A DNA stretch of 13,935 bases from Rhodoferax sp. (GCA_026785765.1 JAJAZK010000285.1:1-13935), one strand, 5' to 3'. Shown: positions 6,104-13,935, counted from the first letter of the stretch. The notes: generated by a model not told the origin, from the sequence alone. Program-made: numbers and translations.

Positions 6104-7183
6104 CTATTCGGTGCCAGCGCCGCTGCGCCGACCGCGGCCACGATTCAGGATCGCGCCTGCCGCCGCGCCGCCCAGGCGGCTTTGTTCGCCGCCCCACTGG
6201 GCACGGGCGCCGGTGGAGACCTCGCCCAAGGCACGCACGATCTGATCCAGCTCTGGACTGGCAGCGGGCGTGTGGGCATCCAACGCGTCGCGCATGGCGC
6301 GCAGGTGTTTTGGCGAGGTGCCGCAGCAGCCGCCGATGATGCGGGCACCGGCATCGAGTGCCATGCGTGCGTAGATGGCCATCAGCTCCGGTGTGCCGTT
6401 GTAGACGATGGCACCGTCCACATACTGCGGGATTCCGCAATTACCTTTGGCCACCAGCACCACGTCCGGCCCGGCCGCAGCTGCCAGGTTGTGGATACAC
6501 GCCACCACTTCGGAGGCGCCGACCCCGCAGTTGGTGCCACAGGCCGCAAGGCGCGGCACCAGGGTCTTTTCGAGCGCGGCGAAATCACTCGGCGATATGC
6601 CCATCATGGTGCGGCCGTTGGTGTCGAAACTCAGGGTGCAGACGATCGGCAGGCCAGTAGTGGCAGCGCCCGCAACCGCTGCCTGAACCTCTTCCACCGA
6701 CGACATGGTCTCGATCCACAACACGTCGGCACCACCGGCGGCCAGGTTCTTCGCCTGCTCGGCAAATGCCTCGGTGGCCAGCGCGATGCTGAGCGGTCCG
6801 ATCGGCTCCATGATTTCACCGGTCGGCCCCATGCTGCCCGCCACCGCGACCTCGCGCCCGCTGGCGTCGGCCACCGCCCGCGCCAGCCTGGCGGCACTCT
6901 GGTTGAGTTCGGCCACACGGTCTTGCGCATGGTGCAGCTTGAGGCGGTAACGCGTTCCGCCAAAACTGTTGGTCAGCAGGATATCGGCGCCGGCGTCAAC
7001 AAAACTCTGGTGCAGGGCGCTGATCTTGTGCGGCTGATCGGAGTTCCACAACTCTGGCGCGTCACCCGACATCAACCCCGCGTCGAACAGATTGCTGCCA
7101 GTGGCGCCATCGGCAAGCAGCCAGGGCCGATTGGCCAGCAGGCGGGTGAAACGATTGTCAGAAGGAGCCAGGGGTTTCGTCAT
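6104..7183 (-). CDS. bmt: Homocysteine S-methyltransferase, probable betaine-homocysteine methyltransferase
   Basis: The 359-residue protein (ATG 7183; a GTG at 7192 in frame is possible) belongs to the Zn-dependent homocysteine S-methyltransferase family. DGATGSNLFDAG (25-36) and ILLTNSFGGTRYRL form the barrel start, ETMSSVEE (158-165) is conserved, and the three zinc cysteines are Cys219 in GTNCG and Cys286-Cys287 in IIGGCCGTS. These bind and activate homocysteine. The protein lacks the cobalamin and folate domains of MetH, so the methyl donor must be small. Placed after betA and betB, glycine betaine is the natural donor, giving methionine and dimethylglycine. Bacterial BHMT-like enzymes are known in rhizobia. 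S-methylmethionine or dimethylsulfoniopropionate are alternatives. The last 45 or so residues are a low-complexity Gly/Arg-rich tail. The gap to the phosphatase gene upstream is about 50 bases. Confidence 0.82.
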   Translation of the reverse strand: MTKPLAPSDNRFTRLLANRPWLLADGATGSNLFDAGLMSGDAPELWNSDQPHKISALHQSFVDAGADILLTNSFGGTRYRLKLHHAQDRVAELNQSAARLARAVADASGREVAVAGSMGPTGEIMEPIGPLSIALATEAFAEQAKNLAAGGADVLWIETMSSVEEVQAAVAGAATTGLPIVCTLSFDTNGRTMMGISPSDFAALEKTLVPRLAACGTNCGVGASEVVACIHNLAAAAGPDVVLVAKGNCGIPQYVDGAIVYNGTPELMAIYARMALDAGARIIGGCCGTSPKHLRAMRDALDAHTPAASPELDQIVRALGEVSTGARAQWGGEQSRLGGAAAGAILNRGRGRRSGAGTE

Positions 7184-7233
7184 GGGTTTCACGGGTGGTA
7201 AGGTTCAGCACAGGTGCAGTGTCAAAGCGCTGC

Positions 7234-8241
7234 TCAGCGGATTTCATCGGGCGTCACGACAAGCCAATTGCGATCAGCGGTGACGGGCACGCCATGCTCC
7301 AGTTGTGCCGCGGCGTGGTGTTTTTGCAGGGCTTGGATGTTGGCATGGTGACTGTCCTTGCGCGACACGAACAGGCGCAACGCGCCGTTCTCCACATCGG
7401 CTGCACGCAGCAACATCGGGCCGTCGCTGGCCGGGGTGTCACCTGCCACCAGCACCGGTCTCTTCCAGGGATGGATGTAGGTGTGGATCGCCGCCTGCTT
7501 GCCTTCGTACCAGGGCAGTGGCGCCCACAAGGTGTGGGTAAGTTCATGGTCGACCAGGTCGCCTGGCAAGTAACAACCCTCGGCGATGCGTTTGCGTGCC
7601 GTGGTCAACGCTCCGGTGGCGCGGTCGCGTAACAGCGTCGTCACACCAATCACGTTTTCGGGTTTCACGTGATAACCGTACTGCGGGTCGGCCAGCACCA
7701 TGCGTACCAGTTCCTCGGCGGCGGCACTCACCACGAACACCTCGATGCCGTGCGCCATCAGGGCCGCATACAGCTCCTGCTGACCACGCTGCAGGCGTGG
7801 CGCTTCGACCGCCATCTCTTCAACCCGATCGCCCACGTAGACCTGTGCCGGGATCGGCCGGCCCCAGGCCAGCAGATCGTCCAGATGGCCCTTCAACTCG
7901 CGCAGCGTGAAGCCTGCAAAAATCTGCGCCGCCCAGGGGTAACCGATCTGGTCATCCATGTCGCCCAGCCGGTAGTAGTAGCTGTGCAGACTCTCGCGCT
8001 GGCCTGCCACATCCTTGAAGGGGATGAGCTGCAACGCCGGGTGCATGCTGTCGCGCGTCAACACGCCGCGCATTTCCATGAAAGGCAGCAGGGCACCCAC
8101 CAGGTCATGGTGGTAGCTGGTGTTGTCGGCGTCGAACACCGCATAGGCACCCTGGTGTGCATTCGCCGCGATCAGCACGGACAGCCGCTCTGCGGCGTGC
8201 GCTGGCCAATGCTTCAGAACCGGTCGGGCAGAAGAAGGCAT
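7234..8241 (-). CDS. HAD-superfamily phosphatase, probable phosphorylcholine phosphatase
   Basis: The 335-residue protein shows the HAD motifs: FDADNTSYHHDL (36-47) with nucleophile Asp37 and acid-base Asp39, FVVSAAAEE (169-177) with Ser172, EGKQAAIH with Lys249, and VAGDTPASDGPML (265-277) with Asp268 and Asp273 for magnesium. The overall layout, especially the DADNTSY motif and the long cap, resembles Pseudomonas PchP, which hydrolyses phosphocholine to choline and phosphate. The gene lies three bases after betA, so choline would pass directly to the dehydrogenase. Unlike the Pseudomonas enzyme, no signal peptide is seen at the N-terminus (MPSSARPVLKHWPAH), so the protein is predicted cytoplasmic. 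Another phosphomonoester in the same pathway cannot be excluded. Confidence 0.72.
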   Translation of the reverse strand: MPSSARPVLKHWPAHAAERLSVLIAANAHQGAYAVFDADNTSYHHDLVGALLPFMEMRGVLTRDSMHPALQLIPFKDVAGQRESLHSYYYRLGDMDDQIGYPWAAQIFAGFTLRELKGHLDDLLAWGRPIPAQVYVGDRVEEMAVEAPRLQRGQQELYAALMAHGIEVFVVSAAAEELVRMVLADPQYGYHVKPENVIGVTTLLRDRATGALTTARKRIAEGCYLPGDLVDHELTHTLWAPLPWYEGKQAAIHTYIHPWKRPVLVAGDTPASDGPMLLRAADVENGALRLFVSRKDSHHANIQALQKHHAAAQLEHGVPVTADRNWLVVTPDEIR

Positions 8242-8244
8242 GGG

Positions 8245-9915
8245 CTACCGCTGCAAGGTCTGGAACTGCGGATGTACGAACACCGGCGCATCCGACGCCG
8301 GCAGCGGAGTGCGACCGCGGATCAGATCGGCGACTTTCTCTGCCATCATGATGGTGGGCACGTTCAGGTTGCCGCTCACGATGTCGGGCATGATCGATGC
8401 GTCCACCACGCGCAGGTTCTGCACACCATGCACGCGGGCGGCGCCGTCGGTGACGGCCATCTCGTCCGTACCCATGCGGCAGGTACACGATGGGTGGTAA
8501 GCGGTTTCGGCATTGGCGCGAATGTGCGCGTCGATCTCGGCGTCTGACTGCACGGCCGGCCCGGGCGACAACTCCAGGCCACGGAAACGGTCGAACGCCT
8601 TTTGTGCAAACAGCTCGCGCGTAAGGCGGACAGCGGCCCGTATCTCCTTGCGATCCTGCTCGGTACCCAGGTAATTGAAGAGTATCTCGGGTGCGGCGCT
8701 GGCGTCTGCGCTGCGCACGCGTACGTGGCCACGGCTGGTCGGGCGCATCGGACCCACATGGGCCTGAAAACCATGGCCGGTAGCGGCCGACTTGCCGTCG
8801 TACCGCACCGCCATCGGCAAAAAGTGATACTGCAGATCGGGGTGCTGCACACCGGCTTCGCTGCGTATGAAGCCGCCCGATTCGAAGTGGTTGGTGGCGC
8901 CCAGGCCGGTCTGGAACAGCAGCCACTCCATGCCGATCTTCGCCTTCACCAGCGGATTGAGCGCCGAGTACAAGGTGATCGGCTCCTTGCAGACATATTG
9001 CACATAGGTTTCCAGGTGGTCCTGCAGGTTCTCGCCCACACCCTTGCGCGGCGCAACCACCTTGATGCCCAGTGGCTCGAGCAGTGCCGGGTCGCCAATG
9101 CCCGACAGTTGCAGCAGTTGCGGCGAGTTGATGGCGCCACCCGACAGGATGACTTCGCGCCGGGCGCGCACCTGCTGTAAAACGCCCCGATGCAGCAACT
9201 CCACACCGACCGCACGCGGCGCGTCCGCTGGGCCTTCGAACAGCAGGCGCGTGCTCAGGGACCGGGTCTGCAACACCAGGTTCGGGCGTTTCAGCGCCGG
9301 TCGCAGGTAGGCCATGGCGGCACTCCAGCGACGGCCCTTGTGCACCGTCATGTCCATCGGCCCGAAGCCCTCTTGCCGATAACCGTTCATGTCCTCGGTG
9401 CGTGCATAACCGGCCTGTTGCCCAGCCTCGATGAAAGCGCCGTAAAGCGGGTTGCCGCCGGCTCCAGTGCTCACGTGCAAAGGGCCGCTGTCGCCGCGGT
9501 AGGCGTCGCCGCCCTTGGCGCGTGTCTCCGACTTGCGAAAGTACGGCAGGCACTGCGCGTAGCTCCAGTCGCCCAGGCCGACGCGTTGTGCCCAGGCATC
9601 GTAGTCGAGCGCGTGACCGCGGATGTAGACCATGCCGTTGATCGACGACGAGCCGCCGATCACCTTTCCACGCGGGCAATGGATACGCCGGCCATTCATG
9701 AATGGCTCCGGCTCGGACTGGTACATCCAGGTGTAACGCGGGTTCGCCATTGGGTAGGCAAAACCCGAAGGCATATGGATGAACAGGTTGTAGTCCATGT
9801 GGCCGGCTTCGAGCAGCAGCACGCGCACCTGCGCGTCTTCACTGAGGCGGTTCGCCAGCACGCTGCCGGCAGAACCGGCGCCGACGATGATGTAGTCGAA
9901 TTCAGACGTGTCCAT
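8245..9915 (-). CDS. betA: Choline dehydrogenase (GMC oxidoreductase)
   Basis: The 556-residue flavoprotein starts at ATG 9915; a TTG at 9924 would add three residues and overlap the betB stop. FDYIIVGAGSAGSVLANRL near the N-terminus is the FAD-binding Rossmann motif, followed by LLLEAG. CPRGKVIGGSSSINGMVYIRG is cut in the usual GMC signature 1, and LSGGAINSPQLLQLSGIGD is signature 2. ETAYHPSCTCRMG holds the active-site histidine typical of choline dehydrogenases, and the C-terminus GNLNVPTIMMAEKVADLIRG is standard. BetA oxidises choline to betaine aldehyde, usually at the membrane, passing electrons to the respiratory chain. Length equals that of E. coli BetA. The gap to betB is five bases and to the phosphatase three, so these are one operon. 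Confidence 0.93.
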   Translation of the reverse strand: MDTSEFDYIIVGAGSAGSVLANRLSEDAQVRVLLLEAGHMDYNLFIHMPSGFAYPMANPRYTWMYQSEPEPFMNGRRIHCPRGKVIGGSSSINGMVYIRGHALDYDAWAQRVGLGDWSYAQCLPYFRKSETRAKGGDAYRGDSGPLHVSTGAGGNPLYGAFIEAGQQAGYARTEDMNGYRQEGFGPMDMTVHKGRRWSAAMAYLRPALKRPNLVLQTRSLSTRLLFEGPADAPRAVGVELLHRGVLQQVRARREVILSGGAINSPQLLQLSGIGDPALLEPLGIKVVAPRKGVGENLQDHLETYVQYVCKEPITLYSALNPLVKAKIGMEWLLFQTGLGATNHFESGGFIRSEAGVQHPDLQYHFLPMAVRYDGKSAATGHGFQAHVGPMRPTSRGHVRVRSADASAAPEILFNYLGTEQDRKEIRAAVRLTRELFAQKAFDRFRGLELSPGPAVQSDAEIDAHIRANAETAYHPSCTCRMGTDEMAVTDGAARVHGVQNLRVVDASIMPDIVSGNLNVPTIMMAEKVADLIRGRTPLPASDAPVFVHPQFQTLQR

Positions 9916-9920
9916 CGCGT

Positions 9921-11381
9921 TCAACGGTAGCCGCAGGCCACTTCGCCCAGTTCGACGTAGACCGTCTTGAGCTGCGTATAGTGGTCCAGCGCCGCCATGC
10001 TGTTCTCGTGACCAATGCCGGATTCACCAGCACCGCCAAACGGCATCTCGATCGGCGTCACGTTGTAGTTGTTGATCCAGCACAGCCCGGCCTTGAGCCG
10101 CGCCGCGACGCGGTGTGCACGCGCCACATCGCGCGTAAAGACGCCCGCCGCCAAACCGAAACGGCTGGCGTTGGCGCGGGTTATCGCCTCTTCCTCGCTG
10201 TCAAAAACCAACAGCGCCAGCACCGGTCCAAAAATCTCTTCGCGCACGATACGCATGCCGTCGTCGCAGTCGGCGAAGATCGTGGGCGCAACGAAGTTTC
10301 CGCCGCCAGACCCGGCCACTTCGACACGGTGCCCACCAGCCACCAGGCGTGCGCCCTCCTGCACACCGCTCTGGATGTAATCCATCACCTTGTCGGCATG
10401 GGCCGGTGAAATCAGGGCACCGACCTCGGTCAGAGGATCCATCGGGTCGCCCACGCGCAGCAGTGCCGTGCGCTGCGCCAGCCGCGCCAGAAAACGATCT
10501 GCCACGCCACGCTGCACAAAAACCCGCGTGCAGTTGGTACACACTTCTCCCTGGGTATAAAAGTTGCCCATCATGGCGGCGGCCACGGCCTGCTCCAGAT
10601 CCGCATCGTCAAATACCAGCAGCGGCGATTTGCCGCCGAGTTCCATCGTCACCCGCTTAAGGGTGCCGGCAGCGGTCTGCATGACCTTCTTGCCGGTGGG
10701 CACCGAGCCGGTCACAGACACCTTGGCCACACCGGGATGGGCTGCCAGCAGCGCCCCGGTCGTCCCGCGGCCTTGCATCACATTGAACACGCCCGGCGGT
10801 ACGCCCGCTTCGAGGTAGATTTCCGCCAGCTTGAACGCGGTCATGGGCGTCAGTTCGGACGGTTTGAAAATCATCGCGTTGCCAGCCGCCAGCGCTGGTG
10901 CCGACTTCCAGCAGGCGATCTGCAGCGGATAGTTCCACGCGCCGATACCGACACACACCCCCAGCGCTTCGCGCCGCGTGTAAGCGAAGGCATTTTTCAG
11001 CGGGTACTGCGCGCCGGCCAGGGTCGCCGCCGCACCGGCGAAGTACTCGATGCAGTCGGCGCCGCTGTGCACGTCCACCACCAGCGCCTCCTGGATCGGT
11101 TTGCCGCAGTCGGCGACTTCCAGCGCGGCGAGTTCGGCATTGCGCGCACGCAGCAGGGCCGCCGCGCGCTGCAGGATGCGGCCACGCTCGGTGGCGGTCA
11201 TGGCCGACCATAGAACGAACCCGCGCTGCGCCGCAGCAACTGCCACATCCACGTCGCCCGCTTCACAGTCGCGCACCACACCGAGCAGCGCACCCGTGGC
11301 CGGATTGCGGTTGTCGAAAACCGCGCCGCTACCCGCGAAGGGGCGACCGTCCACAAAGCTGTCAATGGTGGCTGCGTTCAT
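9921..11381 (-). CDS. betB: Betaine aldehyde dehydrogenase
   Basis: The 486-residue protein starts at ATG 11381 (MNAATIDSFVDGRPFAGSG), giving the usual BetB length; the frame is open further upstream but without family sequence. It has IGAWNYPLQIACWKSAPALA (146-165), FKPSELTP (172-179), the NAD-binding TGSVPTGKKVM, the general base Glu247 in MELGGKSP and the catalytic Cys281 in QGEVCTNCTRVF. EEIFGPVL closes the core. It oxidises betaine aldehyde to glycine betaine in the cytoplasm with NAD(P). A second cysteine three residues after the catalytic one (CTNC) replaces the more common glycine. No BetI-type repressor gene is present in the window. The 74-base gap to choX holds a GC hairpin. Confidence 0.92.
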   Translation of the reverse strand: MNAATIDSFVDGRPFAGSGAVFDNRNPATGALLGVVRDCEAGDVDVAVAAAQRGFVLWSAMTATERGRILQRAAALLRARNAELAALEVADCGKPIQEALVVDVHSGADCIEYFAGAAATLAGAQYPLKNAFAYTRREALGVCVGIGAWNYPLQIACWKSAPALAAGNAMIFKPSELTPMTAFKLAEIYLEAGVPPGVFNVMQGRGTTGALLAAHPGVAKVSVTGSVPTGKKVMQTAAGTLKRVTMELGGKSPLLVFDDADLEQAVAAAMMGNFYTQGEVCTNCTRVFVQRGVADRFLARLAQRTALLRVGDPMDPLTEVGALISPAHADKVMDYIQSGVQEGARLVAGGHRVEVAGSGGGNFVAPTIFADCDDGMRIVREEIFGPVLALLVFDSEEEAITRANASRFGLAAGVFTRDVARAHRVAARLKAGLCWINNYNVTPIEMPFGGAGESGIGHENSMAALDHYTQLKTVYVELGEVACGYR

Positions 11382-11429
11382 CGATACGGTCCCGGTTAAA
11401 TCTGTCTGCATACCGATGGGCAAGAAGGC

Positions 11430-11445
11430 GCGCCGCACGCGGCGC
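11430..11445 (-). terminator. GC-rich hairpin between choX and betB, possible attenuator
   Basis: On the minus strand GCGCCG and CGGCGC form a perfect 6-bp stem around CGTG, followed by GCCTTCTTG, a poor T-run. It begins ten bases beyond the choX stop and 49 bases before the betB start. A full terminator is unlikely, but a partial one, or a stem that protects the choX message from decay, would give more binding protein than enzyme. Confidence 0.4.
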
Positions 11446-11455
11446 AGCGCGCCGG

Positions 11456-12394
11456 TCAGCGCTTGAGGGCGGCACTCACTTCGGCCAGGGCATCCTTGCC
11501 GTCGAAGGTCTTGACGCCCTTGAGCCAAGGCTCCAGTACGGCCGGGTTCTTCTGCAGAATGTTGCGCGCTGCGAGGTTTGGCTTGACCTTGTCCAGGATC
11601 GGGCCCATCACCTGGTTTTCCATGTCGGTGGTGAAGCGCAGGTTCTTCAGGAACGCCGTCACGTTCGGGCAACGTGTTTCGTAGGACGGTGGTACCGCGG
11701 TATACACCTTGGCTTCACCGAGGTTGGGACCGAACACTTCGTCACCGCCGGCCAGATAACGCATCTTCATCTGCACGTTCATCGGGTGCGGCTCCCAGCC
11801 CAGAAAAACGATCGCGCGCTTGGCGCGGATGGCGCGTTGCGCCTCCACCAGCATGCCGGCCTCGGACGACTCGACCATCTTGAAACTCTTCAGGCCGAAC
11901 TTGTTGTCCTTGATCATGCCGGCGATCAATGCGTTGCCGTCATTGCCGGGCTCGATGCCATGAATCTTGCCCTGCAAGTCTTTCTCGAACTTGGCGATAT
12001 CGGCAAAAGTCTTCAGCCCCTTGTCGTACAGGTAGTCCGGCACCGCCAGTGTGTACTTGGCTCCCACCAGATTGGGCTGCTCCAGTACCTTGATCTGATT
12101 GGCCTTCACGAACGGCTCGATCACTGGTGTCATCGACGGGTTCCAGTAACCCAGAAACACATCGATCTGCCGGTTCTTCATGCCGGCGAAGGTAATCGGT
12201 ATCGATGCAATCGTCACCGTCGGCTTGTACCCCATGCCTTCGAGCACGACGGATGCGAGGCCGGTGGTGGCGGCGATGTCACTCCAGCCGACATCGGCAA
12301 ATCGCACCTTCTTGCAACTCGGGTCTTCCGCGGCGCCGGCGTGCAGCGCGCAGAACAATGTAGCAGTGAGCAGAGCAGCGGTTTTCAGCCTCAT
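11456..12394 (-). CDS. choX: Choline ABC transporter periplasmic binding protein
   Basis: The 312-residue protein starts at ATG 12394, preceded by GGAGA about seven bases upstream, and has a signal peptide (MRLKTAALLTATLFCALHA, cut near GAA). The mature protein matches ChoX-type binding proteins of the OpuAC/ProX group. The aromatic box that holds the quaternary ammonium in rhizobial ChoX has counterparts here: Trp37 and Asp39 in DVGWSD, Trp84 in LGYWNP, Tyr114 in GAKYTLAVP and Trp200 in FLGWEPHPMN. IEPGNDGN and VESSEAGML are also family motifs. It would deliver choline to an inner-membrane permease and ATPase, but neither gene (choW, choV) is next to it. The gap to the RACo-type gene upstream is 28 bases, pointing to one transcript. 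Confidence 0.88.
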   Translation of the reverse strand: MRLKTAALLTATLFCALHAGAAEDPSCKKVRFADVGWSDIAATTGLASVVLEGMGYKPTVTIASIPITFAGMKNRQIDVFLGYWNPSMTPVIEPFVKANQIKVLEQPNLVGAKYTLAVPDYLYDKGLKTFADIAKFEKDLQGKIHGIEPGNDGNALIAGMIKDNKFGLKSFKMVESSEAGMLVEAQRAIRAKRAIVFLGWEPHPMNVQMKMRYLAGGDEVFGPNLGEAKVYTAVPPSYETRCPNVTAFLKNLRFTTDMENQVMGPILDKVKPNLAARNILQKNPAVLEPWLKGVKTFDGKDALAEVSAALKR

Positions 12395-12422
12395 GGATTC
12401 TCCAGGGAGTGGGACGACAATT

Positions 12423-13935
12423 CTACGTTCCGGCTTCGTTTTTTTGCGCCATGCGCGCGGCACGCCGGGCGCGTGATGAGGTCTCGTTGTGGATGACCAG
12501 GCGTTGTGGAAGTGTCACCACGTCGCGCAGACGCTCGAAAGGCGCGGTCAGATGTGGAATCGCCATCGCCTCCACAAAAAACTCCTGGAAGCGCGGCTCC
12601 ACCGCAGTCTCGATCTTTTCTACACGCCGCACCAGCTGTTCGATCTCGCGCCGTGCACGTTGGTTGAGCAAGGCAATACGGGCCCCGGTGCCGGCCGCAT
12701 TGCCGGCCGAACTGACATGGTCCAGCGCGCAGTCCGGAATCATGCCCAGCACCATCGCATATTTGACGTCGATATGGCTGCCAAAGGCGCCGGCCAGCCG
12801 GATCCGCTCTACCTTCTCGACGCCCATACGTTCCATCAGCAGGCGCACGCCGGCGTAGAGGGCAGCCTTGCCGAGCTGGATGGCGCGCACATCGTTCTGG
12901 GTCACCTTGATCGATGAAGCGCTGTGGGTGGCCTTGCAGATTTCGTAGGAGAAGGTGCGTCCGTCACTCTGGATGCGCGGATTGCGCGCGCCCAGCTCGC
13001 CGTTGATCACGCCGTCATGGCGGATGACACCAGCCAGGTACAACTCGGCCAGTATTTCGATGATGCCCGAGCCGCAAATCCCGGTGACACCAGATGCGGC
13101 AGTGGCGGCAGCGAACCCTTCGTCGTTCGACCAGAGGTCGCAACCAATGACCTTGAAACGCGGCTCCAGCGTCTGCGGGTCCACCCGCACGCGCTCGATG
13201 GCACCGGGGGCGGCGCGTTGCCCGCAGCTGATCTGCGCACCCTCGAAAGCCGGGCCGGTCGGGCTGGAACAGGCCAGCAGCCGCTTGTTGTTGCCCAGCA
13301 CGATCTCCGCGTTGGTGCCCACGTCCACCAGCAAGGTCACTTCTTCGGTCAGGTCCGGGCGCTCGGCCAGGATGACGCCCGCGGTGTCGGCACCCACATG
13401 CCCGGCAATACACGGCAACACATAGATGCGCGCGTTGCGGTGAATGGCAAAGTCGATCTCCACCGCCCACAGGGTGATGGCGCGGTCCGTGGCCAGCGCA
13501 AACGGCGCACCACCGAGTTCGATCGGGTTGATGCCCAACAGCAGGTGGTGCATGATCGGATTGCCGACAAAAGTAGCCTCCAGAATGTCGGTGGCGGCAA
13601 TACCGACCTGGCGCGCCACATCGGTCGCCAGTTCGTTGATCGCCGCGCGCACGGCCACGGTCATCTCCTTCTCGCCCCCCGGATTCATCATCACGTAGGA
13701 GACGCGGCTCATCAGGTCTTCACCAAAACGGATCTGCGGATTCATGAGTCCGGCGGCTGCCACCACATCCCCGGTGGACAGGTTGCACAGATGGGCGGCA
13801 ATGGTCGTGGAGCCGATATCGATGGCAATGCCGTAGGCGTGTTCGCGGAATCCGGGCCACACCGCGATGATCTGGCTCTCGCCATGCACCGCAACGGTAA
13901 CCTTCCAGTCGCCGTCGCGCAGGGCTGGCTGTAAC
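12423..13935 (-). CDS. RACo/RamA-type reductive activator of corrinoid proteins, partial
   Basis: The frame is open through the right edge, so the true start lies outside; the GTG at 13889 is internal, because family-like sequence (LQPALRDGDWKVTVAVHGES) continues upstream of it. About 503 residues are visible. AYGIAIDIGSTTIAAHL is the first phosphate motif of the ASKHA ATPase fold, LLVDVGTNAEIVLGN the second, and GICGSGIIEILAELYLAGV the adenosine motif. SSPTGPAFEGAQISCGQRAA and RIRLAGAFGSHIDVKYA mark the DUF4445-type core of RACo proteins. The missing N-terminus should hold a [2Fe-2S] ferredoxin domain. Known members use ATP to drive one-electron reduction of inactive Co(II) corrinoid proteins to Co(I). 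It stands 28 bases upstream of choX in the choline run. Its partner corrinoid protein is not in the window. Confidence 0.85.
   Translation of the reverse strand, partial: LQPALRDGDWKVTVAVHGESQIIAVWPGFREHAYGIAIDIGSTTIAAHLCNLSTGDVVAAAGLMNPQIRFGEDLMSRVSYVMMNPGGEKEMTVAVRAAINELATDVARQVGIAATDILEATFVGNPIMHHLLLGINPIELGGAPFALATDRAITLWAVEIDFAIHRNARIYVLPCIAGHVGADTAGVILAERPDLTEEVTLLVDVGTNAEIVLGNNKRLLACSSPTGPAFEGAQISCGQRAAPGAIERVRVDPQTLEPRFKVIGCDLWSNDEGFAAATAASGVTGICGSGIIEILAELYLAGVIRHDGVINGELGARNPRIQSDGRTFSYEICKATHSASSIKVTQNDVRAIQLGKAALYAGVRLLMERMGVEKVERIRLAGAFGSHIDVKYAMVLGMIPDCALDHVSSAGNAAGTGARIALLNQRARREIEQLVRRVEKIETAVEPRFQEFFVEAMAIPHLTAPFERLRDVVTLPQRLVIHNETSSRARRAARMAQKNEAGT

Noticed and set aside
5135..7201. 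Long plus-strand open frame of 688 codons
   Set aside because: It lies antisense across the VOC, EamA and methyltransferase genes, which all have clear family motifs. Its translation is rich in His, Gln, Arg and Ala, as expected for the reverse frame of GC-rich genes.
10898..12496. Plus-strand open frame of 532 codons over betB and choX
   Set aside because: It shows no recognisable motifs and is the antisense shadow of two well supported genes.
12924..13934. Plus-strand open frame opposite the RACo-type gene
   Set aside because: Composition is shadow-like and the minus strand carries clear ASKHA motifs.
1..13935. CRISPR array, tRNA or rRNA gene
   Set aside because: No regularly spaced repeats, and no tRNA or rRNA-like stretch was noticed in reading the window.

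Overview
The window reads as a GC-rich proteobacterial chromosome segment, most likely a betaproteobacterium of the Burkholderiales. That placement rests on overall protein resemblance and base composition and was not tested by a search. It has two very different halves.

Left part (about 1-4700): accessory, partly decayed DNA. It holds a membrane-anchored PAF-acetylhydrolase-like alpha/beta hydrolase that appears to have lost an internal segment (262-1383); an intact hicA-hicB toxin-antitoxin pair with a promoter almost touching the hicA start (1706-2292); a remnant of an IS91-type transposase (about 2329-2540); the end of a second transposon with an inverted repeat and a broken TniB/ExeA-type AAA ATPase (about 2848-3475); a MazF/PemK-type toxin without a visible antitoxin (3518-3898); a small secreted c-type cytochrome on the opposite strand (3943-4284); and a frameshifted ccdB toxin remnant (about 4379-4661). 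Three toxin families and two transposon scars lie within about 3 kb.

Right part (4719-13935): eight genes, all on the minus strand, read from the right edge leftwards with short gaps (3-74 nt). In transcription order they are: a RACo-type activator of corrinoid proteins (partial, runs off the right edge); choX, a periplasmic choline-binding protein; betB, betaine aldehyde dehydrogenase; betA, choline dehydrogenase; a HAD phosphatase resembling phosphorylcholine phosphatase; a homocysteine/betaine S-methyltransferase; an EamA-family exporter; and a VOC-fold protein.

Together these outline a route from phosphocholine to choline to betaine aldehyde to glycine betaine, followed by methyl transfer to homocysteine giving methionine and dimethylglycine. 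The RACo-type protein is the surprise. In known systems such proteins reactivate corrinoid methyltransferase proteins by ATP-dependent reduction, so its place at the head of a choline/betaine gene run suggests a cobalamin-dependent betaine or methylamine demethylation branch whose other genes would lie just beyond the right edge. That is an inference; no corrinoid protein or corrinoid methyltransferase is inside the window.
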